NCBI RefSeq assembly: GCF_004570325.1
Contig: NZ_SPQO01000032.1
Location: forward strand, 1 to 51,974
From: Mycobacterium sp. PS03-16
GTDB lineage: Bacteria; Actinomycetota; Actinomycetes; Mycobacteriales; Mycobacteriaceae
Direction of reading: 5' to 3'
Length of the DNA: 51,974 nt
A program made the translations under genes and the position numbers. The first letter of the stretch is position 1. Each line of letters opens with the position of its first letter. The notes under the pieces are model-generated. The model was not told the DNA's origin, did not search any database, and was given only the letters and a program-made list of their open reading frames with translations. This document shows, piece after piece, positions 1-8,014 of the stretch.

Positions 1-256
1 GCACCGCCGGTTCGGCCGGTGCGGCGACCGGCGGCGGCGCGGCCTGTTCGGCCAGCGCCGCCGCGGCGTGGTGCAGCGACTCCCCCAGATCCGGTGGCGA
101 CGCCGCCAGGTCCTGCATCAGCGACAGACACGGCACCCCCGGGCTCGGCTCGGCCTGCACCGGTGCGGCAACAACCGGTGTGGCCGACACCAATCCGGTG
201 GCCGCGGCCACCGCCGCGACCAACGGCCTGGCAAAGCGATACACGTTCCGCGACAA
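1..256 (-). CDS. Secreted Ala/Pro-rich protein, C-terminus beyond window
   Basis: The minus strand reads an open frame that runs off the left edge, so only about 80-85 N-terminal residues are visible. The N-terminus looks like a Sec signal peptide: a short basic stretch (YRFARPL), an Ala/Val-rich hydrophobic core, and a likely cleavage site around VVAAPVQA. After it come a single Cys (GVPCLSL) and a proline/alanine-rich stretch. The start is uncertain: TTG at 256 has GGGGAAG only about 3 nt upstream, and an in-frame GTG at 244 is the alternative. It is transcribed divergently from the TetR gene at 488. I do not recognise a family; it resembles the many small secreted proteins of mycobacteria. 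Confidence 0.55.
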   Translation of the reverse strand, partial: MSRNVYRFARPLVAAVAAATGLVSATPVVAAPVQAEPSPGVPCLSLMQDLAASPPDLGESLHHAAAALAEQAAPPPVAAPAEPAV

Positions 257-487
257 AGCTTCCCCGACTTCTGATCTTGATGACTGAGAATGAACCTAGT
301 CTGCGGGGACGCTGGTTCCGGTGCCGTTACCCAACCGATGCGAACGAGTGCCACCGCGGTGACCGGCATCGGGGACCGTGCGCATCCCGCACCTGCCCCG
401 CAGCCAACTGGGAGCGCGCTACCATTTCCACCGGCGATCACCGCGACGGGGCCGACACCCGCCGCACGCGTGGCGAAAGGAGGGTCG
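257..487. promoter_or_regulatory. Divergent intergenic region upstream of TetR gene
   Basis: This 231-bp stretch separates the partial secreted protein from the TetR gene. A longer frame upstream of the TetR start is open, but it has no Shine-Dalgarno and encodes Pro/Ala/Thr-rich sequence unlike a TetR N-terminus, so I treat it as non-coding. An imperfect inverted repeat (GACTGAG...CTAGTC, 283-302) could be a TetR operator, but I cannot show this. No RNA gene or clear promoter was identified. Confidence 0.35.
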
Positions 488-1108
488 GTGGAGACTCCGC
501 GCAACCGGCGGTCGGACGCCTTCGCCAACGTCTCACGCATCGTCGCCGCCGCCCGTGAGGTGTTCGCCCGCGACGGCGACAACGCCACCCTCAGCCAGGT
601 GGCCGCCGCCGCAGGCGTGGCCAACGCGACGCTGTACCGCCATTTCCCGAACCGGCGGGCACTGGCCGCCGCCGTGTACGAGGACATCGTGGTCAACGAG
701 ATCAAACCGGCGATCGTCGCGCTCGGCAAGGACGCGCCGCGAGCGGCGTTCATCGACGCCCTGGCCCACCTCGAGGACGCGATGTTCAAGCAGCGGCCGC
801 TGCTGACGTCGATCGGCGACCTCGCGGAGCTGACCAACCAGCTGATCACCCGCGACCGCGAGCAGTTCCACGACATGATCATGCAGGCCCAGGCCACCGG
901 CGACCTGCGCCCCGACCTGACGCCCGAGGACGTCGCCACGTTCGTGTCGATGGTCACCACGGCATCGGTGGCGATGAACCAGCCGCGGCCGCTGCGCCGG
1001 CGCTACCTGAGCCTGATGTTCGACGCGCTCAGCCCGGCCGACGCCGAGCCGTTACCGCCGGTCAGCACCCGTGCGGCCCGGCGCCGGGAGCAGAAACCCG
1101 TCAGCTGA
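488..1108 (+). CDS. TetR/AcrR family transcriptional regulator
   Basis: This is a 206-residue DNA-binding repressor of usual TetR length. The N-terminal helix-turn-helix is clear: residues about 12-60 contain IVAAAREVFARDG, then the HTH core with NATLYRHFPNRRAL, the family signature. The rest is the variable ligand-binding helical domain. The GTG at 488 is chosen because AAAGGAGGG lies 4-5 nt upstream and the HTH then begins at the usual distance from the N-terminus. The ligand is unknown. Likely targets are its own promoter, the divergent secreted-protein gene, or the methyltransferase 15 bp downstream. Confidence 0.88.
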   Translation: METPRNRRSDAFANVSRIVAAAREVFARDGDNATLSQVAAAAGVANATLYRHFPNRRALAAAVYEDIVVNEIKPAIVALGKDAPRAAFIDALAHLEDAMFKQRPLLTSIGDLAELTNQLITRDREQFHDMIMQAQATGDLRPDLTPEDVATFVSMVTTASVAMNQPRPLRRRYLSLMFDALSPADAEPLPPVSTRAARRREQKPVS

Positions 1109-1123
1109 GGGCACTATGGGTGG

Positions 1124-1765
1124 GTGACCACCACCGTCAGGCGCCGCGGACTCAACGGCGCGATCACCCGGTTCTGGAGTTTCGCCGCCCCCGCCTATGA
1201 CACCGCGGTCCTGCAGCGCTGGGTGTACCGCCCCGCTCAGGACGAGGTGCTCGCCGCGCTGCGCCGTCACGGCGCCCGCCGGATCGCCGACATCGGCTGC
1301 GGCACCGGCATTCTGGCCACGCGGGTCCAGCGCGAACTGTCTCCGGCCGAGGTGTACGGCGTCGACATGTCCGAGGGCATGCTGGCCCAGGCCCAGCAGC
1401 GCGAGCCCGCGGTGTGGTGGATGCACGGCCCGGCCGAGCAGTTGCCGTTCCCCGACGCGGCACTCGACGCGGTGGTGACCACCTCGGCTTTCCACTTCTT
1501 CGACCAACCGGCCGCGCTGCGCGAGTTCCGCCGCGTGCTCGCCCCGGGCGGCCTGGTCGCGGTAGCCACCATCGCGCCGGCCCATCCAGCGGCACTGGAC
1601 CGGCTCACCGCCGGCCTGGCCAACCCGGCGCACAACCCCTCCGCGCGGGAGATGCGCGCACTGTTCACCGACGCGGGTTTCTCGGTCGAGGACCAACACC
1701 CCGTGGCGCGGCCGCGGTGGACGCGGTTCGTCAGTGACCTGGTCACTGTCGGGGTTCGGGACTGA
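1124..1765 (+). CDS. Class I SAM-dependent methyltransferase
   Basis: The protein has 213 residues with the Methyltransf_11 architecture. Motif I (SAM-binding loop) is ADIGCGTG near residue 55. An acidic residue that should bind the SAM ribose follows in GVDMSEGML, and motif IV and later motifs follow (LPFPDAALDAVVTTSAFHFF, FRRVLAPGGLV). The substrate cannot be told; the family includes ubiquinone/menaquinone-type and small-molecule methyltransferases. The start is GTG with only a weak ribosome-binding site. The gene follows the TetR gene by 15 bp and is probably cotranscribed. It ends tail-to-tail with the SRPBCC gene, one base apart. Confidence 0.82.
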   Translation: MTTTVRRRGLNGAITRFWSFAAPAYDTAVLQRWVYRPAQDEVLAALRRHGARRIADIGCGTGILATRVQRELSPAEVYGVDMSEGMLAQAQQREPAVWWMHGPAEQLPFPDAALDAVVTTSAFHFFDQPAALREFRRVLAPGGLVAVATIAPAHPAALDRLTAGLANPAHNPSAREMRALFTDAGFSVEDQHPVARPRWTRFVSDLVTVGVRD

Positions 1766-1766
1766 A

Positions 1767-2237
1767 TCAGCCCGCGAACCGGTCGCGCAGACGGCGCAGC
1801 GTCTCCTCGATCCCGGTGGCGTTGCGCGCGGCGAATCCGGTGCGCCGGTAGTACCCGACGGCGTCCTTGAGCGGTCCGGTGTCGCGGTAGTCAAACGTCT
1901 CGGTGACCCGGGTCCGATTCGGGGAGACCTCCTCGAATTCCCAGCGCCAGTGGTGGCCGAACGGGTGGCGCCATTCGACGAGGCGGTCGGGCCGCAGGGC
2001 GGTCACCGTGCTGGTGGTCCGGTAAGGCACCCCGTACATCCGCATCTTCGTCGAGAATCGCGCCCCGGCAACGAGTTCGTTGGGGGCGTCGATGTTGGCG
2101 CCGACGGTGCCCGACCCGTCGAACTCGTGGTGGCGGCGTGGGTCGGCGACCAGCGCGAAGACCTCACCGACCGGGGCGTCGACCTCGACCGCCCGGCTCA
2201 CCTGCCCCGGACCGTTGTCGACCACCGACACCGTCAT
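1767..2237 (-). CDS. SRPBCC/polyketide-cyclase-like lipid-binding protein
   Basis: The protein has 156 residues and the START/Bet v 1-like pattern of the SRPBCC superfamily: an opening strand (VSRAVEVDAPVGEVFALVADPRRHHEFDGSG), central strands (WRHPFGHHWRWEFEEVSPNRTRVTETFDY) and a long C-terminal helix (GIEETLRRLRDRF). Such proteins bind hydrophobic ligands in a closed cavity; the ligand is unknown here. The ATG at 2237 overlaps the stop of the upstream SDR gene (ATGA), so the two are probably translationally coupled. The frame extends 14 codons further upstream into the SDR gene, but I reject that start. Confidence 0.78.
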   Translation of the reverse strand: MTVSVVDNGPGQVSRAVEVDAPVGEVFALVADPRRHHEFDGSGTVGANIDAPNELVAGARFSTKMRMYGVPYRTTSTVTALRPDRLVEWRHPFGHHWRWEFEEVSPNRTRVTETFDYRDTGPLKDAVGYYRRTGFAARNATGIEETLRRLRDRFAG

Positions 2238-3070
2238 GACACCGCCTTCTCGTTGACCAGCTCGACACTGCGGTCCCACAGCCGTCCGGCGAGCGCGGCG
2301 TTGTCGGCCAGCTTGTGCACCTTGGCCACCTTGTGTTTGTGGTAGTACTCACCGGACTGCCAGTCCACACCCGGCTGGGATGACGCCAGCCACACCAGTT
2401 CGTCGGATCCCTGTTCGGTGCCGATCAGGAACACGTGCCGCAGCGGCGTGCGGTACAGCGCCCCGAAGAGCGGATTGTTCACCTCGGCGCTGAAATTCGA
2501 CGCCACCGGGCCAGGGTGGAACGCCGCGGTCGAGATGCCCGCATCGTGGTAGCGGCGGTGGAGCTCCCTGGTGAACAGCACGTTGGCCAGCTTCGACGTG
2601 CCGTAGGCCAGCGAACCGTGTTGACGCTGAACGGCATCGAGGTCGTCGAAATCCGGACGCGACATCCGGTGCGCCATGCTCGAGGTGTTGAGCACCGAGC
2701 CCCTGCACTCGATGAGCCGGTCGAGCAGCAGCGTGGTCAGCAGCATTGGCGCCAGATGGTTGACCTGGAAGGTCTTCTCGAACCCGTCGACGGTGGTCTC
2801 CCGGGTGTTCATCATCCCCCCGGCGTTGTTGGCCAGGACGTCGATGCGCGGACAGGCCTCCAGCAGCCGCGCGGCCAGCTCACGTACCTGCGCCAGATCC
2901 GCGAAGTCCGCGACGTAGGAGTCCACGCCGAGCTCGTCGGCGACGGCGGTGGTCTTACCCGGCGACCGGCCGACCACCACCACGTTCTCCCCGCTGCGGT
3001 GCAACCGCCTGGCCGCCGCGGCGCCCACGCCGTCGCTGGCCCCGGTGATGACGATCGTTCTCCCGGCCAC
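2234..3070 (-). CDS. Short-chain dehydrogenase/reductase (retinol-dehydrogenase-like)
   Basis: The protein has 278 residues with an intact SDR core: the NAD(P)-binding TGASDGVG motif near residue 9, NNAGG near residue 83, SS at the catalytic serine, and YGTSK as the catalytic Tyr/Lys pair. The extended C-terminus (YYHKHKVAKVHKLADN) is typical of the WWOX/retinol-dehydrogenase-like SDRs common in actinobacteria. An Arg after the Gly motif suggests NADP(H) preference. The GTG start at 3070 has GAGGGG about 8 nt upstream. The stop overlaps the start of the SRPBCC gene, giving a two-gene operon. The substrate is unknown. Confidence 0.85.
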   Translation of the reverse strand: MAGRTIVITGASDGVGAAAARRLHRSGENVVVVGRSPGKTTAVADELGVDSYVADFADLAQVRELAARLLEACPRIDVLANNAGGMMNTRETTVDGFEKTFQVNHLAPMLLTTLLLDRLIECRGSVLNTSSMAHRMSRPDFDDLDAVQRQHGSLAYGTSKLANVLFTRELHRRYHDAGISTAAFHPGPVASNFSAEVNNPLFGALYRTPLRHVFLIGTEQGSDELVWLASSQPGVDWQSGEYYHKHKVAKVHKLADNAALAGRLWDRSVELVNEKAVS

Positions 3071-3188
3071 AGCCCGCCCCTCTCGTCTCTGCCACGAGCG
3101 TAAGGGCCCGACCGATATCCGCCAGACCCACCGCCGTCGGCGTTACGGTCGTGACCGACTCCCCGAAATGACGCGGCGAAAGGACGAT

Positions 3189-3842
3189 ATGGCCGACAAG
3201 CGGATCCTGTGTTTCGGAGACTCGTTGACGTGGGGGTGGATTCCCGTCGAGGAGGGGGTGCCGACCCAGCGTTACGCACCCGACGTCCGCTGGACCGGTG
3301 TGCTCGCCGCCGAACTCGGGCCCGGGCACACCGTGATCGAGGAAGGCCTCAGCGCGCGCACCACGACGGCCGACGATCCCACCGATCCGCGGCTGAACGG
3401 GTCGGCCTACCTTCCGGCGTGCCTGGCCAGTCACCTGCCGCTCGACCTCGTGATGATCATGCTCGGCACCAATGACACGAAGGCCAACCTGAACCGCCAA
3501 CCGCTCGACATCGCCACGGGCATGGGCCTTCTCGTCACCCAGGTGCTGTCCAGCGCGGGTGGGGTCGGCACGGCCTACCCGGCGCCGCGGGTGCTGGTCG
3601 TGGCTCCACCGCCGCTGGCACCGATGCCGCACCCGTGGTTCGACCTGGTCTTCGCCGGCGGTGTGCAGAAGTCGGAGGAACTCGCCACCGTCTACTCTGC
3701 GTTGGCGTCGTTCATGAAGGTCGACTTCTTCGACGCCGGATCGGTGATCAGCACCGACGGGGTGGACGGCATCCACTTCACCGAACAGAACAACCGCGAC
3801 CTGGGCGTCGCACTCGCCGCCCAGGTGCGCGGTCTGCTCTGA
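3189..3842 (+). CDS. SGNH/GDSL hydrolase, MsAcT-like esterase/acyltransferase
   Basis: This 217-residue protein closely resembles the M. smegmatis arylesterase/acyltransferase MsAcT as I recall it (216 aa). Block I is CFGDSLTWGW with nucleophile Ser12. Block III is LGTNDTK. The acid/base pair is D193-G-I-H196, each one position later than MsAcT Ser11/Asp192/His195. MsAcT is known to catalyse acyl transfer even in water, using a restricted hydrophobic channel in an octamer. The ATG at 3189 is preceded by GAAAGGAC and places the GDS motif at the expected position; an 80-codon upstream extension is rejected. It is divergent from the SDR gene and converges on the DUF5078 gene. Confidence 0.88.
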   Translation: MADKRILCFGDSLTWGWIPVEEGVPTQRYAPDVRWTGVLAAELGPGHTVIEEGLSARTTTADDPTDPRLNGSAYLPACLASHLPLDLVMIMLGTNDTKANLNRQPLDIATGMGLLVTQVLSSAGGVGTAYPAPRVLVVAPPPLAPMPHPWFDLVFAGGVQKSEELATVYSALASFMKVDFFDAGSVISTDGVDGIHFTEQNNRDLGVALAAQVRGLL

Positions 3843-3848
3843 AAGGCC

Positions 3849-4313
3849 TCAGCGCTGCCAGACGCTCGGATCGCTCGGCGGGTACTGCATGCAGACGTCG
3901 GTGGCGCGGGCGGTGACGCCCTTGTTGTTGAAGAACAACTTCGCCCAGTTGCCCCACCGCTGCGCCATGGGTTCGCCGAAGATGTCGGTCGCGACGCGCT
4001 CGGAATAGGCGCGCCGGCCCGTGTAGTCCAGCGTGAAGAACCAGTAGATCTTGTCCTTGGCGCCCTGCTGCACATCCGGCGGCCGGTTGTAGAAGTCGAT
4101 GATGTACCGCGCGTAGTACACCGGTTCCACGTCCCGCGTCGCGGCCATGTACTGCTCGACCGTGCACGTCGTCTTGAGCATCCGGTTCGGGATCGGGTAG
4201 TCGTCAGTGGCGTCGGCGGCCGCCGGAGCGGCCCACAGCGTCGCCGCCAGCGCGCAGGCACCGGCCACCAGACCACCGCGCCGGAGTCGATCACGCGTGT
4301 GCTGAGCCATCAT
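3849..4313 (-). CDS. Secreted DUF5078-like mycobacterial protein
   Basis: The protein has 154 residues with an N-terminal signal peptide (basic HTRDRLRRGG, hydrophobic LVAGACALAATLWAAPAAA, cleavage before DATDDY). The mature part has two cysteines (KTTCTVEQY and DVCMQYP) likely to form a disulfide, and is rich in Tyr/Trp. It matches my recollection of the mycobacterium-specific DUF5078 family, whose function is unknown. The gene starts 8 bp after the mmpL stop and has AGGAG before ATG 4313, so it is the third gene of the mmpS-mmpL operon. That suggests a role near the cell envelope with the transporter, which is inference only. Confidence 0.7.
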   Translation of the reverse strand: MMAQHTRDRLRRGGLVAGACALAATLWAAPAAADATDDYPIPNRMLKTTCTVEQYMAATRDVEPVYYARYIIDFYNRPPDVQQGAKDKIYWFFTLDYTGRRAYSERVATDIFGEPMAQRWGNWAKLFFNNKGVTARATDVCMQYPPSDPSVWQR

Positions 4314-4321
4314 TGGTCTCC

Positions 4322-7225
4322 TCATCGGGACGTCGGCAGGAACTCGGGGGACCTGGGCGGTGGCGGTGACGGCCACGGCGACGGCACCGGGGCGCTGCGC
4401 ACCCGTTGCGGCCACCAGAACCACTTGCCCATCATCGCGGCGATCGCCGGTGTCATGAACGCGCGGATCACCAGGGTGTCGAACAGCAGACCCAACCCGA
4501 TCGTGGTGCCCACCTGCGCGATGACCGTCAACTCGCTGACCGCCATCGACATCATGGTGAACGCGAACACCAGGCCGGCCGCGGTGACCACGGACCCGGA
4601 ACCGCCCATGGCGCGGATGATTCCGGTCCTCAACCCGGCGTGTATCTCCTCCTTGAGGCGGGACACCAGCAGCAGGTTGTAGTCCGCGCCGACCGCCAAC
4701 AGGATGATGACCGACATCGCCATCACCATCCAGTGCAGTTCGATGCCCAGGATGTGCTGCCAGATCAGCACCGACAGGCCGAACGAGGCGCCCAGCGACA
4801 GCACGACCGTACCGACGATCACCGCGGAGGCCACCACGCTTCGGGTGATGATCAGCATGATGATGAAAATCAGTGCGAGCGAAGAGATTGCGGCGATCAA
4901 CAGGTCGTAGGTGTTGCCGTCGTTCATGTCCTTGAACGTCGCGGCGGTACCGCCGAGGTAGATCTTGGAGCCTTCCAGCGGCGTGCCCTTGATCGCCTCC
5001 TTGGCGGCGGTCTCGATCTCGTCGATCTTCGCGATGCCCTCCGGGGTCATCGGATCGCCCTCGTGGGAGATGATGAACCGCACCGCATGTCCGTCCGGCG
5101 ACAGGAACTGTTCCATACCGCGTTTGAAGTCCTCGTTGTCGAAGATCTCCGGCGGCAGATAGAACGAGTCGTCGTTCATCGATGCGTCGAACGCCTCACC
5201 CATGGCCGAGGAGTTCTCCTGCATCGCGGCCATCTGGTCCTGCATACCCTTCTGCGACGCGTACATCGTCAGCATCATGGTGCGCATGGTCTTCATGGTC
5301 TCGATCATCTCGGGCATCAGCTGAACCATCTGCGGCATCAGCGTGTCCAGCCGCCGCATGTCGGGCAGGATCGCCTGGATGTCGTCGGTCATCGTGTTGA
5401 TGCCGTCGAGGGTGTCGAACACCGACCGCAACGCCCAGCAGACCGGGATGTTGTAGCAGTGCGGTTCCCAGTAGAAGTAGTTGCGGATCGGCCGGAAGAA
5501 GTCGTCGAAGTTGGCGATGTTGTCGCGCAACTCCTGGACGTCGATGACCATGTCCTCCATCTTGGTCACCATGCTGTGCGTGGTGGCCGCCATCTCGGTG
5601 GTCAGCGACTGCATCTTCTCCATCGTGTTGATGGTGTTCTGCATCTCGTCGGCCTGAACCAGCATGTCGGCCATGCGGTCCTGCAGGTACTTCTGATTCA
5701 GCTGCTGGGTGGTGCCCTGCATGCTGATCTGGAACGGGATCGAGGTGTGCTCGATCGGCTTACCGTTGGGCCGGGTGATGGCCTGCACGCGCGAGATGCC
5801 CTCGACCCGGAAGATCGCCTTGGCGATCTTGTCGATGACGAGGAAGTCCGCCGAGTTCCGCAGATCGTGGTCGCTTTCCACCATCAGCAGTTCGGGGTTC
5901 ATCCGCGCCGGCGAGAAGTGCCGGTCGGCGGCGGCGTAGCCCTCGTTCGCCGGCAGGTCCTTCGGCAGGTAATTGCGGTCGTTGTAGTTGGTCTGGTAGC
6001 CGGGCAGGGTCAGCAGACCGATCAGCGACAGCGCCACGGTGGCCACCAGGATGGGCCCCGGCCAGCGGACGACGGCCGCGCCGATCTTGCGCCAGCCGCG
6101 GGTGCGCATCGCACGCTTGGGCTCGAGCAGCCCGAACTTGCTCGCCACGGTCACGATCGCCGAACCGACCGTCAGCGCGGCGACCACCACCACGACCATG
6201 CCGATGGCCAGCGGCACACCCAGGGTCTGGAAGTACGGCAGCCGGGTGAAGCTCAGGCAGAACGTCGCACCGGCGATGGTCAGGCCGGACCCGAGCACGA
6301 CGTGCGCGGTGCCGTGGAACATCGTGTAATACGCGGTTTCCTTGTCCTCACCGATACTTCGGGCCTCTTGATATCGCCCGATGAGGAAGATCGCGTAGTC
6401 GGTGGACGCGGCGATCGCCAGGGTCACCAGCAGGTTGGTGGCGAACGTCGACAGGCCGATGATCTCGTAATAGCCGAGGAAGGCGATGACGCCGCGAGCC
6501 GCGGTCAGCGACAGCACCACCATGATCAGCACCATGACCACGGTCAGGATCGACCGGTAGACCAGCAGCAGCATGATGATGATGACCGCGAACGTGACGG
6601 CCTCGATCAGCCGCAGGCTGCGGTCACCGGCGATGTGCTGGTCGGCGGCCATGGCGGCCGGGCCGGTGACGAACGCCTTGACCCCCGGTGGCGGCGGCAG
6701 CGAGTTGACGATCTCCTGCACGGCCTCGACCGATTCGTTGGCCAGCGCCTCGCCCTGGTTACCGGCGAGCTTCACCTGGACGTAGGCGGCCTTGCCGTCG
6801 TTGCTCTGCGCACCGGTGGCGGTGAGGGGATCGCTCCAGAAGTCCTGCACCGACTGCACGTGGGTGGTGTCGGCTTCGAGCTTGGCGATCATCTGGTCGT
6901 AGAAGGCGTGGGCGTCGTCGCCGAGGGGCTCCTGGCCCTCCAGCACGATCATCACGTTGCTGTCAGAGTCGCCTTCTTGGAACAGCTCGCCGACGCGCTT
7001 CATCGAGATCATCGACGGCGCGTCGTCGGGGCTCATCGAGACCGCGCGCATCTCGCCGACCTCTTCGAGCTGGGGCACGATCACGTTCAGCACGGCGATC
7101 ACCGCCACCCAGGCGATGATGATCGGCACCGAGAAGAGCCGAATGAACCGCGCGACTCCGCGGCGGGGGCGACGGTGGTGCCCCGGCGGCAGCGCGTCGG
7201 TCGGGGTGTTGTCGGTGATCGTCAT
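4322..7225 (-). CDS. mmpL: MmpL-family RND transporter (MmpL4/MmpL5 type)
   Basis: This 967-residue inner-membrane transporter has the MmpL layout. TM1 lies near residues 28-50, followed by a periplasmic domain, TM2-6 at about 205-345, TM7 near 385-405, a second large periplasmic domain, and TM8-12 at about 755-930. The proton-relay Asp-Tyr pairs are present in STDYAIFLIGRYQ and GADYNLLLVSR. The second periplasmic domain holds a long Met-rich coiled coil (about 510-700), the extension characteristic of MmpL4/MmpL5-type proteins. The tail is Pro-rich. MmpL4/5 with MmpS4/5 export siderophores and some drugs in M. tuberculosis; the cargo here is unproven. The start overlaps mmpS (ATGA). Confidence 0.92.
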   Translation of the reverse strand: MTITDNTPTDALPPGHHRRPRRGVARFIRLFSVPIIIAWVAVIAVLNVIVPQLEEVGEMRAVSMSPDDAPSMISMKRVGELFQEGDSDSNVMIVLEGQEPLGDDAHAFYDQMIAKLEADTTHVQSVQDFWSDPLTATGAQSNDGKAAYVQVKLAGNQGEALANESVEAVQEIVNSLPPPPGVKAFVTGPAAMAADQHIAGDRSLRLIEAVTFAVIIIMLLLVYRSILTVVMVLIMVVLSLTAARGVIAFLGYYEIIGLSTFATNLLVTLAIAASTDYAIFLIGRYQEARSIGEDKETAYYTMFHGTAHVVLGSGLTIAGATFCLSFTRLPYFQTLGVPLAIGMVVVVVAALTVGSAIVTVASKFGLLEPKRAMRTRGWRKIGAAVVRWPGPILVATVALSLIGLLTLPGYQTNYNDRNYLPKDLPANEGYAAADRHFSPARMNPELLMVESDHDLRNSADFLVIDKIAKAIFRVEGISRVQAITRPNGKPIEHTSIPFQISMQGTTQQLNQKYLQDRMADMLVQADEMQNTINTMEKMQSLTTEMAATTHSMVTKMEDMVIDVQELRDNIANFDDFFRPIRNYFYWEPHCYNIPVCWALRSVFDTLDGINTMTDDIQAILPDMRRLDTLMPQMVQLMPEMIETMKTMRTMMLTMYASQKGMQDQMAAMQENSSAMGEAFDASMNDDSFYLPPEIFDNEDFKRGMEQFLSPDGHAVRFIISHEGDPMTPEGIAKIDEIETAAKEAIKGTPLEGSKIYLGGTAATFKDMNDGNTYDLLIAAISSLALIFIIMLIITRSVVASAVIVGTVVLSLGASFGLSVLIWQHILGIELHWMVMAMSVIILLAVGADYNLLLVSRLKEEIHAGLRTGIIRAMGGSGSVVTAAGLVFAFTMMSMAVSELTVIAQVGTTIGLGLLFDTLVIRAFMTPAIAAMMGKWFWWPQRVRSAPVPSPWPSPPPPRSPEFLPTSR

Positions 7226-7650
7226 GCGGACTTCACAAAGCAGAAGGTCTGGGCGTTCAAGCCGGTCGAGGTCCTCTCGTCTTTCACTTCGTCGTCGACG
7301 GTGATGCGGCAGGTGATCGAGCTGCCGTCACCCTGGGCGACGATGTTGGGCGCCGCCGAGGGCGCCGTGGTCTCGAGGACGAGGGTCCACGGCAGTGCCG
7401 CGCCGTCGACCCGCTGCGGTTTGGCGTCGAGGTCGAGGTAGTTGACGTCGGCGTACGACCCGGTGCCGAAGATCTCGTACTTGACCACCTTGGGGTCGAA
7501 CGGTTCCGGGTCGTCGGCGAAGTTGCGGGGCGTCACGGTGATGCCCTCGGACCCGAAGAAGGTCCGGATCCGGCTCACGGTGAAGCCGGCGACCAGCACC
7601 ACCACGATGATGATGATCGGAATCCACACTTTTTTGGCAAGCTTCAACAT
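7222..7650 (-). CDS. mmpS: MmpS-family transport accessory protein
   Basis: The protein has 142 residues: one N-terminal transmembrane anchor (VWIPIIIIVVVLVAGFTVSRI) and a periplasmic beta-sandwich domain with family features (VVKYEIFGTGS, YLDLDAKPQRV, ALPWTLVLETT, ITCRITVD) and two Cys. MmpS proteins are partners of MmpL exporters. The gene is first in the mmpS-mmpL-DUF5078 operon and its stop overlaps the mmpL start by 4 bp. GGGGAA precedes the ATG at a good distance. The long upstream region carries repeated CTTA/TAAG half-sites that may be operators. Confidence 0.92.
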   Translation of the reverse strand: MLKLAKKVWIPIIIIVVVLVAGFTVSRIRTFFGSEGITVTPRNFADDPEPFDPKVVKYEIFGTGSYADVNYLDLDAKPQRVDGAALPWTLVLETTAPSAAPNIVAQGDGSSITCRITVDDEVKDERTSTGLNAQTFCFVKSA

Positions 7651-7857
7651 CTAATTCCCCGACACTCGCTGACTTGTCATCACCGGCCGGCCGCTGTGGT
7701 GAAGGCGGCGCCATACCCGGTGGGCGTATCTTCTCGCATCGGTGGGCCGAATGCCGAACCAGATTGCTGAGCGGACCGGTCCGACGCGTTCACCACGACG
7801 TCAGTGCAGCTCATCGCCGACGGGAACACGTCGAAGCCTCCTCGAAGCTGATAAAAA

Positions 7858-7900
7858 CTTAGCCAGTGTAAGCAGAGACCTTAGATGATTTAAGTGCTTA
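7858..7900. promoter_or_regulatory. Candidate tandem operators, CTTA-N7-TAAG twice
   Basis: Two copies of the dyad CTTA-N7-TAAG lie at 7858-7872 and 7880-7894, exactly 22 bp apart, or about two helical turns. A fifth half-site (CTTA, 7897-7900) forms TAAG-TG-CTTA with the last. Equal phasing on one DNA face is typical of cooperative dimeric repressors such as TetR or MarR proteins. The block is about 208 bp upstream of mmpS and 115 bp upstream of DUF732, so either operon could be the target. No regulator is encoded next to it. Confidence 0.45.
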
Positions 7901-7978
7901 GCGCAGCATCCTCCGCACCAGCGGAGATGGCCGTCACAGCGTCGGCGTCCAGTGACCTGGGTCACTCCGAGGTCGCGG

Positions 7979-8007
7979 CTGACGCTTAGCCTGTCTAGAG
8001 GTACGAT
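7979..8007 (+). promoter_or_regulatory. Sigma-70-type promoter for leaderless DUF732 mRNA
   Basis: CTGACG (7979-7984) and TACGAT (8002-8007) are separated by 17 bp, fitting SigA -35/-10 elements. The -10 ends 7 nt before the ATG at 8015, so transcription should begin at or next to the start codon. That gives a leaderless mRNA, common in mycobacteria and consistent with the lack of a Shine-Dalgarno. Confidence 0.5.
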
Positions 8008-8014
8008 CCCGGCC

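Larger units (their letters stand above)
7651..8014. promoter_or_regulatory. Divergent regulatory region mmpS / DUF732
   Basis: This 364-bp non-coding stretch separates divergent operons. It contains an AT-rich patch (7850-7900) with repeated CTTA/TAAG half-sites and a sigma-70-type promoter directed at the DUF732 gene, both listed separately. The mmpS-proximal part (7651-7850) shows no convincing ORF or RNA gene. Confidence 0.6.

Noticed and set aside
2949..3188. 80-codon extension of the MsAcT-like hydrolase
   Set aside because: MsAcT starts just before RILCFGDS; ATG 3189 fits and has its own ribosome-binding site.
4406..7441. 1011-codon open frame on the plus strand opposite mmpL-mmpS
   Set aside because: It mirrors the mmpL coding strand, is dominated by His, Arg, Asp and Gln as expected from antisense reading of GC-rich codons, and has no family motif.
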